NCBI GenBank assembly: GCA_024398875.1
Contig: JAKSIJ010000012.1
Coordinates: 16,169 to 80,168 of the forward strand
Origin: Fibrobacter sp.
GTDB taxonomy: Bacteria > Fibrobacterota > Fibrobacteria > Fibrobacterales > Fibrobacteraceae
DNA length: 64,000 nt
Direction of reading: 5' to 3'
The notes under the pieces are model-generated. The model did not search any database. It worked only from the letters and a program-made list of their open reading frames with translations, and was not told the origin of the DNA. Positions 46,301 to 54,708 of the stretch are shown here, piece after piece (position 1 is the first letter of the stretch; every line of letters begins with the position of its first letter). A program made the translations under genes and the position numbers.

Positions 46301-49300
46301 AGAACGCCTCAATCCGCGACGTGACTCTGACGGACAGTTCCACTCTCGCCATTATGGATTCCTGGAACAATACGGAATTTGCCTACAACGAGAATGAGAC
46401 CGCTGTGGATCTCCTTTCGAGACTCGTCGCGAAAAATCCTGAACATTTTGCGGTCAAGTTCAAAGACCGTGCCTACACTTACGCCCAGTTTGGCGAATTG
46501 ACGGACCGATTGGCCGCCTACCTCATTTCAAAGGGTGTAAAGCGCAACGACTTTGTCTCTATCCTCATTCCGCGTAACGATTTCATGCCTATTACGGCTT
46601 GGGGTGTGGTAAAATCTGGAGCCGCCTACCAGCCTCTGGATCCCACTTATCCGAAGGAACGCCTGAATTTCATGGTGAAGGACTGCAAGGCCAAATTCCT
46701 CATCGCGGATAGAAGCCTCCGTGACCTTCTGGAGGAATACGACGGCGAAGTGCTCTTCACTGACGAAATCGAAAAACTGCCGGCAGCAAAGCCCACAGCA
46801 GACGTTCGTCCCAGCGACGCATTCATCATCATCTATACTTCTGGCACTACGGGCACACCCAAGGGGTGCGTGCTGGAACACCACAACCTCTTGAACATGT
46901 TCCGCAATCACGAACGCGTTATGAACATGTCGGAAGAAAGCCGCGTGGCCTCTTACGCCAGCTTCGGTTTTGACGCAGGAGTTATGGATGTATTCGCCAC
47001 ACTGATGGCAGGCGGAACCTTCTATGTGATTCCGGATGATATTCGCCTTGACCTCACAAAAATCGATGAATTCTATATTGAAAATTCCATCACTCAGGGC
47101 TTCATGACGACCCAGGTGGGACGTATGTTTGCTCAAACCACCAAGTGCAAGACATTGCGGAATTTCTTGGTGGGTGGAGAAAAACTGGTTCCCTTCGAAC
47201 CTTCCAAGAGTTTCAAGTTTATCAACGGCTACGGCCCCAGTGAATGCTTGGCTTACATTGCAAGCTACGAGGTGCAAAATGCTAGCGCCCTGCAGCCTAT
47301 TGGCTCTGCCGGCTTGAATACCAAGCTCTACATTATGGATGCCTACGGCCATCGCTTGCCTCCGTTTGCTAGCGGTGAACTTTGCATTGCAGGCACGCAG
47401 GTGGGCCGCGAGTATCTCGGCCGCCCCGAGAAGACCGCGGAATCCTTTGTGCGCAACCCCTTCTCCGCAGACCCGCGCTATCAGCGGATGTATCGTACTG
47501 GCGATGTGGTGCGTCTCCTTGCCGACGGTAACTACGAGTTTATCGGCCGTCGCGATGGTCAGGTGAAGATTCGCGGCTTCCGTGTGGAACTCACCGAGGT
47601 GGAGCAGATTGTGCGCGAGTTCCCGGGCGTGAAAAACGCCACCGTCCAGGCTTACGACAACCCCTCCGGAGGCAAGTTCATCGCTGCTTTCGTGGTGTTC
47701 GATGGCACTCTGGATGTTGAAAAACTGAACGAGTTTATTTCTGCCACGAAGCCGCCCTATATGGTGCCTGCGGTGACTATGCAGATTGACGAAATTCCGC
47801 TGAATGCCAACAGCAAGGTGGACAAGCGGAAACTCCCGAAGCCCACGCCGACTTCCCTCAAGCAGGGTGCCGAACCCGCCAACGAGACGGAAGCCAAAAT
47901 CTGCGAAATTTTCAACGAGATTCTCTGTCTCGACAAGGTCTATGCCGACGATGACTTCTTCAATGTGGGCGGTTCCTCCATTTCTGCTGTGCAGTTGGTG
48001 GTGAAGCTGAACAAGGCCGGCTTCGATGTGGTTTACAAGAATTTGTTTGAAAATCCAACGCCCCAGATGCTTGCCCGCTATGTCTCCAAGGGCGACGATG
48101 ATAGCGAGGACATCTTTGCTCCCACGGGCGAAGAGAAGGCGAAGTTTAACTACTCCTCTCTCGACTACAATGTGGATGCAAACCTCCCGAAGATTCGGAA
48201 TGATGGGGTTGGCGATGTACTGCTTACGGGCGTTACCGGCTTTCTGGGGAGCCATATCCTCAAGGATTTGCTGGAGAATACCGATGGCAAGGTCATCTGC
48301 CTCGTCCGCGGCAAAAAAGATCAGTCTGCGGAAAGTCGCGTCGAGATGATCATGACCTACTATTTCGAGGATTGGTACGATAAGCAGGACAAATCCCGCG
48401 TCTCCGTCATCGACTGCGAACTGACAGACGAAAAACTGGAAGAAAAACTTGCAGGCGTCCACTTCGATACCATCATCAACACTGCCGCCAACGTGAAGCA
48501 CTTCGGCAAGCTGGAGGATTTGAAGCGCGACAACCTGACAACTGTCGAACGCCTCATCACCATTGCGGAACATTCCGCGGCAAAACTGGTGCAGATTTCT
48601 TCTCTCAGTGTTTGCGGCGAGTCCATCAATGGAAACATTCCTAACGATTTCGTCTTCAAGGAATGTAACCTGAACATCGGCCAGTCTCTGGAAAACAAGT
48701 ACGTGTATTCCAAGTATCTGGCAGAACAGGCGCTCATCGATGCCACCTCCAGAGGCCGTGTCCGCGGAAAAATCATCCGCCTCGGAAACCTCATGGCCCG
48801 CAACGCCGATGGTGAATTCCAAATCAACGCCAATAACAACGGCTTCCTCAAGCAGTTCCTGGGCTACAGCGTTCTCGGCTGCTATCCTGTGGACTTGATG
48901 AACATGAGCATCGAGTTTTCTCCCATCGATGCCGCGGCCCGCGCCGTGGTGCTTCTCTCCGGCACTCCGGACGAATTCACCGTGTTCCACGCCAAGAACT
49001 GCAACATCATCCAGTACGGCTACATGGTGGAGACCATGAACCGCAAGGGCTACAACATCAAGCTTGTGGAAACGGGCGAATTCGAGGAACGGTTCAAGAA
49101 GATGCTAGACGAAATGGAGGACGTCTCTTCCATTTCCAGCCTGGTGGTTTACCTGAACAAGTCCGAGAAGAGCATGGCCGACAACATGAGCGCGGACCGC
49201 CTTAAGGAAGGGGATGTCAAGTACGAAGTGCGCGTGAAAATCCACTCCGACACATCCTTCACGACGAAGGCCCTCTACCGCTTGGGATTCGCTTGGCCGC

Positions 49301-49365
49301 TCATCAGCAAGGAATACCTCGAAAAGATGGTGGAAACCCTCCAGGATTTGGACTTCTTCGGGTAA
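40399..49365 (+). CDS. Three-module nonribosomal peptide synthetase with terminal thioester reductase (A-T-C-A-T-C-A-T-R)
   Basis: 2988 aa in one gene, preceded by AAGGATT. Order: A1 (about 1-475, FTSGSTGVPKG 137-147), T1 (Ser511 in LGGDSIKT), C1 (HHILFDG, His682-683), A2 (985-1480, YTSGTTGTPKG 1136-1146), T2 (Ser1516 in GLNSLAS), C2 (HHIVGDG, 1694-1695), A3 (YTSGTTGTPKG 2146-2156), T3 (Ser2527 in VGGSSIS), R (about 2580-2988, TGVTGFLGSH 2610-2619, Y2768-x3-K2772). All core motifs look intact. A2 and A3 give the same pocket residues by eye (D,A,M,F,L,G,G,A,Y,K). A1 has Gly183 where Asp235 of GrsA would be, so it probably loads a non-amino acid. R-domain release gives an aldehyde or alcohol. 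No phosphopantetheinyl transferase, transporter or tailoring gene is adjacent. Product identity is inference. Confidence 0.93.
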   Translation: MPKTISQLLLNSIKNYGSRLALLKGVNVEDITYAELSARAAKVAGYLFEKGLKKGDRIVILMERNNDYVVTMTACLLYGIVCIPQDTEYPKERIDKVLANSEAKLLFVKKDYEDAMKAKPAELKELPAATDEAYILFTSGSTGVPKGIIHTQVSVGFAAHGLCAGVDGTYKDIFAKNSSFAFGITLFDMLGALSCGAAILVSPVEYVKDPSKLSEFLCQNKVTVAMITPRMLRYFNVKGNYMRIILTGSEKVVDTAPKNYRLVNLYGQSEVLPVSFFEIDKSYPSTPIGKAVEGINIYLLDEDGNESDEGEVCVTGYGFSGYLNMPELTAKTLTPNPFKDRDGWDLLLHMGDIAKRLPDGNLLYLNRKDWMVKINGQRVEPGEIETVIRNFPGVADAAVQHFLNKYSQTYLCAYYTEKSAVDLDLLKKTIAEKLPPYMMPAFFVKLEKMPTNANGKLNRLALKEPDASLFQKQFVAPENEVQATVCKAFEKILSVPQVGIDDDFFTLGGDSIKTMVLIKECEALGLTFVDVMSGRTPRNMALKVSATGKNLALDVQETMPLTDSQMGIYLDGIANEFSCKYNIPFAFDFAAGSVDARRLQDAVTKAVANFRAFATRIDVVNGTPMMKPAEKLPEVEFVETSDDEFLQMKASFVKPFSFADGALWRAVVVKTPKHVHLLFDIHHILFDGTSLVVFERAIATAYNGEKIAPESWTPFEVSAYEIARQKSEQVAKAYEYFDKYVGGVECDSNIIPDKSEESLGERRDVVEFVLKSNREKVEQFTRGHGITENTLLLSAFCYALAKYTGQNESLVASVNNGRHVNELDNSIGMFVRTFPIHMEFDENAEVGAFLNEAQNNLFQTMGNDSASFATLAGKYGITGDVKFVYQSEMLNDFTLNGCMALTEDLDTIDAISNMDMMVKKSAVGYKVTLSFKRAKYSRENIESFGSLYEEIVDGLLSVKKLSDMNLISAKASAFVDGVNDTDVEYDRSENVVDVLRRASDDQSRVAVSFKDKTWTYGEFNAITDKLATHLVAKGFKKDDFVSVLIPRNDFMPITAWGVVKSGAAYQPLDPTYPKERLNFMVKDCGAKLLIADRSLRDLLDEYTGEVLYTDEIEKLPAPTAPVDVKIAPDNAIVIIYTSGTTGTPKGCVLEHRNIVCFHYNHAKTMGLDANSHVATYASFGFDAGVMDVFTTFMAGGSLYVIPDEIRLDLAQMDEFYVKNSITQGFMTTQVGRMFAQSTKCTSLKNFLVGGEKLVPFDPPKNFAFINGYGPSETIAYVAHHVVTDGKALQPVGIPSGNTKLYVVDKFNRMLPAGACGELCISGAQVGRGYLGRPEKTAESFVQNPFSSDPHYQRMYRTGDIVRLLPTGEIDFVGRRDGQVKIRGFRVELTEVEQIVRQFEGVKNATVQAYDNSAGGKFIAAFVVCDGKLDVEKLNAFIAAEKPPYMVPAVTVQLEQIPLNANGKVDKRKLPKPEIRFEDVVAPKTDMQKRVFEVVAKILGFEEFGINTDLYAAGLNSLASIRVNAALSETFGVAMTIRDLKANPTVEQLADLIEGRVKEDAGEAREILADYPLTKTQEGIYIECLSQPNETVYNIPVLLKLDKSIDLAKLKSAVVKTVAAHPYMKFRIFTDEEGRVRQKRMDGEAWDESNIEIINGEMDAAMKKRLVHPFNLTGGLLFRVVLVCGKENYFFMDIHHIVGDGTSVANLLQDISKAYAGETLETEKYTGFDVAFDEEKLRKGDALGKAKEFYENLLSGVDADCLPNGDVAIATEDGCRNLTRDSSANLCSQVEAYCEKNHVSVNGFLCSAFGLVLGRYVGSDEPVFTTVYNGRNDSRVQNSVAMLVKTLPVYCNLRERAVAELVSETSTQLVDSMANDLYSFSEISRELGVKADVMFIYQGDNFEFKEFCAAPAELISLPLSGEKAPIVLQVDKALDKFRYSLDIDRASFSEDFGKFLMSAFEACVKSMLQNASIRDVTLTDSSTLAIMDSWNNTEFAYNENETAVDLLSRLVAKNPEHFAVKFKDRAYTYAQFGELTDRLAAYLISKGVKRNDFVSILIPRNDFMPITAWGVVKSGAAYQPLDPTYPKERLNFMVKDCKAKFLIADRSLRDLLEEYDGEVLFTDEIEKLPAAKPTADVRPSDAFIIIYTSGTTGTPKGCVLEHHNLLNMFRNHERVMNMSEESRVASYASFGFDAGVMDVFATLMAGGTFYVIPDDIRLDLTKIDEFYIENSITQGFMTTQVGRMFAQTTKCKTLRNFLVGGEKLVPFEPSKSFKFINGYGPSECLAYIASYEVQNASALQPIGSAGLNTKLYIMDAYGHRLPPFASGELCIAGTQVGREYLGRPEKTAESFVRNPFSADPRYQRMYRTGDVVRLLADGNYEFIGRRDGQVKIRGFRVELTEVEQIVREFPGVKNATVQAYDNPSGGKFIAAFVVFDGTLDVEKLNEFISATKPPYMVPAVTMQIDEIPLNANSKVDKRKLPKPTPTSLKQGAEPANETEAKICEIFNEILCLDKVYADDDFFNVGGSSISAVQLVVKLNKAGFDVVYKNLFENPTPQMLARYVSKGDDDSEDIFAPTGEEKAKFNYSSLDYNVDANLPKIRNDGVGDVLLTGVTGFLGSHILKDLLENTDGKVICLVRGKKDQSAESRVEMIMTYYFEDWYDKQDKSRVSVIDCELTDEKLEEKLAGVHFDTIINTAANVKHFGKLEDLKRDNLTTVERLITIAEHSAAKLVQISSLSVCGESINGNIPNDFVFKECNLNIGQSLENKYVYSKYLAEQALIDATSRGRVRGKIIRLGNLMARNADGEFQINANNNGFLKQFLGYSVLGCYPVDLMNMSIEFSPIDAAARAVVLLSGTPDEFTVFHAKNCNIIQYGYMVETMNRKGYNIKLVETGEFEERFKKMLDEMEDVSSISSLVVYLNKSEKSMADNMSADRLKEGDVKYEVRVKIHSDTSFTTKALYRLGFAWPLISKEYLEKMVETLQDLDFFG

Positions 49366-49371
49366 AAATCA

Positions 49372-49404
49372 GGCTCCCTTTTGGGAGGGAGCCGGCATTT
49401 TTTT
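49372..49404 (+). terminator. Rho-independent terminator after the NRPS
   Basis: GGCTCCC / GGGAGCC stem (49372-49378 with 49387-49393) then a run of seven T. Confidence 0.85.
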
Positions 49405-49427
49405 GCGTGTAGTTGGTGTCGCTGTAG

Positions 49428-51359
49428 TTACTTCAGCAGTATCCGCTGGCTGATGATTCCGTTTGTGGAATTTACGCGGACAATGTAAGCGCCGGGAGCG
49501 AGGCCTTCTGTAGCGAGGGCGGTATTCCCGCGGGCGATTTGGCTGAAGGATTTCATTAGAGTGCCGAGGCCGTCAAATATCTGGACGGAGCGGACAGTGC
49601 CCGCGGCATTGCTCACGAACCAGACGCCATTTTGCGCGAAGAGGAATCCCGCGGTATTTTGTACTTTCGGCTGAAGCTTTAGCGCCTGGGCGTTCAGCAC
49701 CACCGCGGTGATGGACTTTGCCGGAATAGTGAGGGAGATTTTCCCATTGCTCACGGTAGCGGTACTTGTCTTGAGGGCGTTTTCGGTATGAGAAACGAAG
49801 GTCTCGCCGCTAATGCCAGACAACGTCAAAACGTCTGCAGATTCGGGAACTTCTTGCAGGTTAGAAATGCTGATGCTCACGTTCTGGGATTCTGATGGCG
49901 CGCGGTTCACCAGAATGATGGACATGCCAGTGGCGCTGCCATTTACAGAGGAATAGGCGGAGACCAGAGAGTCGTTGCTGGAGCCGGATGCCACGCGGTT
50001 TTCAAAACTATAGCGGCTGAAGAGGTGGACGGTTTCGTACATGCCCGGATGCCATGTCCACGGAGTAAAGATTTCCACGCCATGATCCATGAAGGTTCCG
50101 AGCCATGAAGCGTAAATCACGGCTGTCGTCATGGCATCGTCCGTTTTACCGAGTGTCGTTTCGGTCAATGCAAGCGTAATGCCGTGGCCCTTTCCAAAAT
50201 ACTGGTCAAGCCAATCATTGATTCGCTTGAAGATGAATTCCTTTTTAATGGATTCGTCCCAACCGCCATTCACCTGCTTAATACTGTTTGCTCCCGGATA
50301 AACGTAGGTTGTGTCAAAGAAAACTCTGTGCCAATTCACCTGGTCCTCGTAAGAGGATTCTTCGGGATACCAATGGATATCGAAGACGTCTATCAAGCGC
50401 TGACCACTTTTCTTTTGTTCCTCAGCCACTTTCTTGATAAAGTATTCAAGCCAGCAGTAGTCTCGGCTTTCTCCGGTAGCTTCCTTTTTGATCCGTCCAG
50501 ATTCCTTGCCGCCATAAGAAATGGAGCACCAGTACCATTCATTGGCAGCGACAGGTCCCGTCAACTTGATTTCTGGCCAGGCAGCGCGGGCTTTTTTTGC
50601 CACGTCTACATACCGCTCCACCAAAAAGTCGGCAGTTATATTTAACGGCAAGTCGCTATGGGTGTTTGCCCAGATTTCCATTTCGTTGTCCATGCTCCAG
50701 TACTGGAAGCGGGACATGTCATATTTGAGGTCGTTTTTCCAGTGGTCCAGAATGGCTACTGTGGAATCTGCTGGCCATTTCATGTTGTAGAGGGAGTAGT
50801 CGCCAGCTTTGATGAGGGTCTGCCCATCATCCGAAACCTGCCCGCCACCAGCCAAGTCCAGCGTTTGATTGGCCCACTTGTTTCCATGGTTGATGTAGAA
50901 GTCCCAGTCGGGGAAATTGTAGTCTCGGGTGGCTGCGGCATAGCCTGTGAGCTGGAAGGCGTATAGAGCGTCTACTCCAGGCAAGTTCTCCTGGATTTTC
51001 TTGGCGGTCATGTCCCAGTCGTGATTTTCCACGTTGTTGTACCAGTCCGGATGAACTGTCATTTTGCGGCGCCAGTTATAGCGGGTCGCATTGTTACCCG
51101 TATTTGCGCGAAGCATGTGCATGCCGGATTCGCTCATCGCCTTGTAGAAGGCGTTTTCCTGAGCAAGAACTTCGGCTGCTTTATCCGGGTCGGATTCTTC
51201 CTTGTCTCCAACCTGGTCAATGTTTCTCCCGAAGATGTAGGGGGAGATGGGAGTCACTCCCGACTTTGCGTCAACGGAGATGGAAATGTCTGCGTATGCG
51301 GCGGAGGCGATAAGGCCAAAACCAGCCACAAGCCCTAAAATTTTTGAGTTCGTTTTCAT
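49428..51359 (-). CDS. Glycoside hydrolase family 44 endoglucanase with T9SS C-terminal sorting domain
   Basis: 643 aa from the ATG at 51359 (GGAG 5 nt upstream; the in-frame GTG two codons earlier overlaps the ribosome site). Signal peptide ILGLVAGFGLIASAAYA. The catalytic domain (about 25-510) matches GH44: ISPYIFGRNIDQ, MLRANTGNNATRYNW, YWSMDNEMEIWANTH with Glu226 as acid/base candidate, FDIHWYPEESSYED and LALTETTLG with Glu400 as nucleophile candidate. A beta-sandwich follows (about 440-560). The last 75 residues (VRSVQIFDGLGTLMKSF to VNSTNGIISQRILLK) are a type A T9SS sorting signal, so it is probably exported through SprA and anchored on the surface. GH44 acts on cellulose and xyloglucan. 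Confidence 0.88.
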   Translation of the reverse strand: MKTNSKILGLVAGFGLIASAAYADISISVDAKSGVTPISPYIFGRNIDQVGDKEESDPDKAAEVLAQENAFYKAMSESGMHMLRANTGNNATRYNWRRKMTVHPDWYNNVENHDWDMTAKKIQENLPGVDALYAFQLTGYAAATRDYNFPDWDFYINHGNKWANQTLDLAGGGQVSDDGQTLIKAGDYSLYNMKWPADSTVAILDHWKNDLKYDMSRFQYWSMDNEMEIWANTHSDLPLNITADFLVERYVDVAKKARAAWPEIKLTGPVAANEWYWCSISYGGKESGRIKKEATGESRDYCWLEYFIKKVAEEQKKSGQRLIDVFDIHWYPEESSYEDQVNWHRVFFDTTYVYPGANSIKQVNGGWDESIKKEFIFKRINDWLDQYFGKGHGITLALTETTLGKTDDAMTTAVIYASWLGTFMDHGVEIFTPWTWHPGMYETVHLFSRYSFENRVASGSSNDSLVSAYSSVNGSATGMSIILVNRAPSESQNVSISISNLQEVPESADVLTLSGISGETFVSHTENALKTSTATVSNGKISLTIPAKSITAVVLNAQALKLQPKVQNTAGFLFAQNGVWFVSNAAGTVRSVQIFDGLGTLMKSFSQIARGNTALATEGLAPGAYIVRVNSTNGIISQRILLK

Positions 51360-51470
51360 AAACACTCCAATCCTTTTTTGGATTAATAAAATAAATATTT
51401 TGGGGCGAAACGTTTGAAAATATCCGTTATCAAACTTTGAAATCTTCTGCTAAAAATTAGATTTATATCA

Positions 51471-52352
51471 ATGCGCTTATATGAAGTTCTTTGCGTTCTG
51501 TTTTTGGTCTTGGCCGGGGCGACCTGGGCAGACGAACTCATCATGTCGCAGAATTTTTCTACACACGCACTGGTGGCAAAGCAGATTGCACCAGGCTCCT
51601 CTAGAATTATTGATATTACTACAGGTTACGGCGGGTGCGATTCCTGCAACGTTACTGGACATACAACATCTACTGCCGACGACCGGAAAAAACATTACAC
51701 TGATGACGAAATTAGCGGAATGATGTTCCGCATTGATCTAAGCCTTTTCACCTTGACCTGGCCCAAGACAGAAAATACCGAAGGTGCATTCAACTACAAG
51801 GGTAACACTTTCGGCGGGGGCCTCTTCTTGAACGTCCATTACGCATTCCTGCTGGAGGCGGGGTTAACTCCCACCCTTGTGCAATGGTTCGGTCCCTTCT
51901 ACATCGCCGCGGCCTACGAATTATCGTTAGGCAAATACTTCGGCAAGGACGCCGACGAGAAAATGTCAACAGACCTCGCTACCGACATTATGCTTACAGG
52001 CGCCTTGAATGTAGGCGGCGGCACCATGATGTTCCTGAACAACCACGGCATAGGAATCGGCATACATGGCGGTCTTCGGCAAATGCATTTTGTAAGACCG
52101 GATTGTGAAAAATATACCGGGACAGACTACCGCACAGGCGATAAGATCAACCCCAAGGCGCAACAAGGGTTCCATACCCAGGATTGGCTTCTTTATTACG
52201 GCTTTGACTTTACCGGCTACTCAAATTTGCCGTTCCTTAAGGAGACAAACAGCAAGGGACACGGCGGCTATACAATATCCATCGAATCCGGGATTCAGCT
52301 AGAAGACAGGCCCTTCTACTACTGGGCGCTTACATGGAGTTTCTACCTATGA
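51471..52352 (+). CDS. Outer-membrane-like secreted protein of unknown function
   Basis: 293 aa. Signal peptide (YEVLCVLFLVLAGATWA), then Gly/aromatic-rich alternating strands (GGGLFLNVHYAFLLEAGLTP, GPFYIAAAYELSLGKYFG, GIGIGIHGGLRQMHF) ending in WALTWSFYL with a terminal strand, all typical of a small outer-membrane barrel. One CxxC (GGCDSCNV) near the N-terminus. The stop overlaps the next start as ATGA. First gene of a three-gene operon with two lipoproteins. No family recognised. Confidence 0.65.
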   Translation: MRLYEVLCVLFLVLAGATWADELIMSQNFSTHALVAKQIAPGSSRIIDITTGYGGCDSCNVTGHTTSTADDRKKHYTDDEISGMMFRIDLSLFTLTWPKTENTEGAFNYKGNTFGGGLFLNVHYAFLLEAGLTPTLVQWFGPFYIAAAYELSLGKYFGKDADEKMSTDLATDIMLTGALNVGGGTMMFLNNHGIGIGIHGGLRQMHFVRPDCEKYTGTDYRTGDKINPKAQQGFHTQDWLLYYGFDFTGYSNLPFLKETNSKGHGGYTISIESGIQLEDRPFYYWALTWSFYL

Positions 52353-53710
52353 GAAAGCTCCACGTCATAGCGTTTTTGATTATGGTTGGACTCCTGCTTT
52401 CGGGGTGTAGTTCCATTATGCGTCCGCCTCCGGCAGCAGCCTACATGGACAGCTACAATAGGGATGACGCGGTCAGAAGCTTTTCATTCTCATATTACGC
52501 TGGCAATCTAGACAATGACTGGATCGACAATCACGAAGATCAGGAATACCACATTACCCACTCCGAATGGTGGGGCGACGGAACGTTTGCAAACTACATT
52601 AGCGGCGGTTATTTTGCCTTTGGATGGGGCCTTCAAAGTTTAACGACGTTTTTACAAGGCGGCTTTGTTTCGCCATACTTTGGCTTAACCACCTGGACAA
52701 ACTTTTTCCCAATTAACAAGTTCGGTCCCGAAAGTAGTTCTAATTTTATGTTCCACTATTCGGGTGGCGGAATGGCCATCCAGCAGATTCCTTTAAACGA
52801 CAATTGGAAGCTGGGCATTACGGAGCATGTGGCAAGGAACGGCCGCGAGGAATACTTTGTAGACGATGTTGCATGCGAAATGTTTTGCTTAGATTTTCCG
52901 CGGCCTCGTCCCAAGTTCTATGCAGAAATGGGCGGTGGCATCTACGTTTCACGAAAGCTTGAAAACACCAAAATGTCCCTTGAGTTCCGCTATGGTCGTG
53001 ACATCGACGAGAACCGAAACCGCTTTGCAGCCACCTTCAGTGTCTGGGGAATCTCAAGTGCCATTGGCGTTGGTGGCAACGATCAGATGCGCAAGATGGC
53101 AAAGGAGAACAAAGAAAAGCAAGAGAATACGAAATTTGCGGTGCCGCCTAAATCAGGCATTCTGCCAGGCGCAGGCAAGGCCCACATAGAGAACGTATCC
53201 GACAGCAGCCTAGGCATCAAAGACATTGACTACAGGTGGTTCCGCATCAAGGACACTACAAAGGTAACGACGTTCTTATATAAAATTAGAGAAAACCTGG
53301 ATGACACTACAAAAGCTATCCCTTCCAACGGAATCTGCTACGATAAATCTCAGGATGAAGTTCTTCTGAGGCAGCGGGAAGATTCCTCCATTGTAAGGAT
53401 TCCAATTACAGACATCGACTACTGCGAAAAAACAGAAATGCAAGGTTTCATAGGCACCTCCTTGCTTGAAGGCGCTCTAATGTTCCTCCCCGGTGGACTT
53501 ATAACAGGAAGCGCTACAGGCGGTCTCATCGTCAGCGCCGTGACGACAGCAGGTTTCTACACCGCCCTTAAGATCATCAACCCTCAGGTGCCAAAGGTCA
53601 ATGGCGACATTTGCACCGAGCCCCATTCCACGAATCTAACCAGAGAATGGTTCAAGCAGTACCCCTGTGCAGAAAGCAACGTCAATGCGGAGGGTGAAAA
53701 TGTCCAGTAA
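52349..53710 (+). CDS. Lipoprotein of unknown function
   Basis: 453 aa. Lipobox LLLSGCSS (Cys20). The first half is Tyr/Trp/Gly-rich with beta character (FAFGWGLQSLTTFLQGGF, KFYAEMGGGIYVSRKLENTK). The second half is less ordered, with a DTTKVTTFLYKIRENLDDTT segment and a hydrophobic stretch (SLLEGALMFLPGGLITGSAT). The ATGA overlap with the gene before and 11-nt overlap with the gene after show a tight operon. Probably an envelope complex with its neighbours; function not recognised. Confidence 0.6.
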   Translation: MRKLHVIAFLIMVGLLLSGCSSIMRPPPAAAYMDSYNRDDAVRSFSFSYYAGNLDNDWIDNHEDQEYHITHSEWWGDGTFANYISGGYFAFGWGLQSLTTFLQGGFVSPYFGLTTWTNFFPINKFGPESSSNFMFHYSGGGMAIQQIPLNDNWKLGITEHVARNGREEYFVDDVACEMFCLDFPRPRPKFYAEMGGGIYVSRKLENTKMSLEFRYGRDIDENRNRFAATFSVWGISSAIGVGGNDQMRKMAKENKEKQENTKFAVPPKSGILPGAGKAHIENVSDSSLGIKDIDYRWFRIKDTTKVTTFLYKIRENLDDTTKAIPSNGICYDKSQDEVLLRQREDSSIVRIPITDIDYCEKTEMQGFIGTSLLEGALMFLPGGLITGSATGGLIVSAVTTAGFYTALKIINPQVPKVNGDICTEPHSTNLTREWFKQYPCAESNVNAEGENVQ

Positions 53711-54605
53711 ACATTTGTCGAAACTTTTGCCGAAGTCAAAGGCCGTGGCATGCTTCTCGCGAAGCGGAAAGCGCGCAATTTGCATTTTCATTTCTGTCAT
53801 TGCCCTTCTTTTATCAGCATGCCTAGACGAAGGTGTAGCCCCTCATTCCATTCGTGGTGACGACCGCTATGACATCAAAGAAAGCTCCTCCAGCGAAGAA
53901 TCCAGTTCTTCACAGATTAGCGTCTGTTCCTCATCGGAGGAAGTTTCTTCTAGTTCCGAACCGCACTATTCCCTGGGTTATGTTGCTGCAGACAGCAGTT
54001 ATATGACAACGACATTTTTAGCTCGTACCTTCATGGTTGAAAATGAAAGTACACCTTGCGGACATTTTAAGGACAACTGCGTAGACACTTTGGGGGTTTG
54101 TTACGGAAACGACCCGGAATACTGTAAAAAATACGGACGACTTTATACTTGGACAGAGGCCATGGCTTTGCCTGCTTTCTGTGATTCTGTCAATTGCGAT
54201 TCTCTAGTTGATGAGAATCATGCACAGGGAATCTGCCCGCCAGGATTCCATGTTGGAGTTTTTGATGATTGGGATAAATCGAGTACATTAATCGCTTTCG
54301 TTAATTTTTGGAGAACGGGGCGAAAGTTCGGAGGAATCTTGAAATCTTCTGAAGAATGGAATGGGATTGACGAAGTGGCCTTCAATGCCCTTCCTGGTGG
54401 ATATGCTGATGAAAATGGGGAGTTTAGGGGGCTGGAAGATGAAACCTATTTCTGGTTATCCACAAACATGGCATTGTCTTGCAAGACTGCCGACGAAACA
54501 AGAATGCGAGTTCTGCATTTGACGTCTGATTCGGATGACTTGGCCGTGGGGGCCTTTCTTTCAAAGAAGGCCCGTGCTTATGTTAGGTGTGAGAAAAATA
54601 AATGA
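53700..54605 (+). CDS. FISUMP-domain lipoprotein
   Basis: 301 aa. The start at 53700 has GGAGG about 8 nt upstream. Basic N-terminus, hydrophobic segment ICIFISVIALLLSACLD with a lipobox, then a Ser/Glu-rich linker (ESSSSEESSSSQ) typical of Fibrobacter surface lipoproteins. The C-terminal two thirds is a Fibrobacter succinogenes major paralogous domain: YCKKYGRLYTWTEAMALP, GICPPGFHVGVFDDWDK, FNALPGGYADENGEF and TYFWLSTNMAL, ending RAYVRCEKNK. The fold resembles formylglycine-generating/C-type lectin-like domains by pattern; function in Fibrobacter is unknown. Terminal gene of the operon. Confidence 0.82.
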   Translation: MSSKHLSKLLPKSKAVACFSRSGKRAICIFISVIALLLSACLDEGVAPHSIRGDDRYDIKESSSSEESSSSQISVCSSSEEVSSSSEPHYSLGYVAADSSYMTTTFLARTFMVENESTPCGHFKDNCVDTLGVCYGNDPEYCKKYGRLYTWTEAMALPAFCDSVNCDSLVDENHAQGICPPGFHVGVFDDWDKSSTLIAFVNFWRTGRKFGGILKSSEEWNGIDEVAFNALPGGYADENGEFRGLEDETYFWLSTNMALSCKTADETRMRVLHLTSDSDDLAVGAFLSKKARAYVRCEKNK

Positions 54606-54708
54606 AAATGCCTGCGATGCGTCAACTAAGTTACTAACGCGCCTTGTCCAACATAAACGATTTGCAAATATGTGATTTTTATAAAATCCTATATTTTTTC
54701 TTTACTTC

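Noticed and set aside
46528..48990. Open frame of 820 codons antisense to the NRPS
   Set aside because: It mirrors the strongly biased codons of the NRPS; no domain or ribosome site is seen. The same applies to the antisense frame at 40372-42447.
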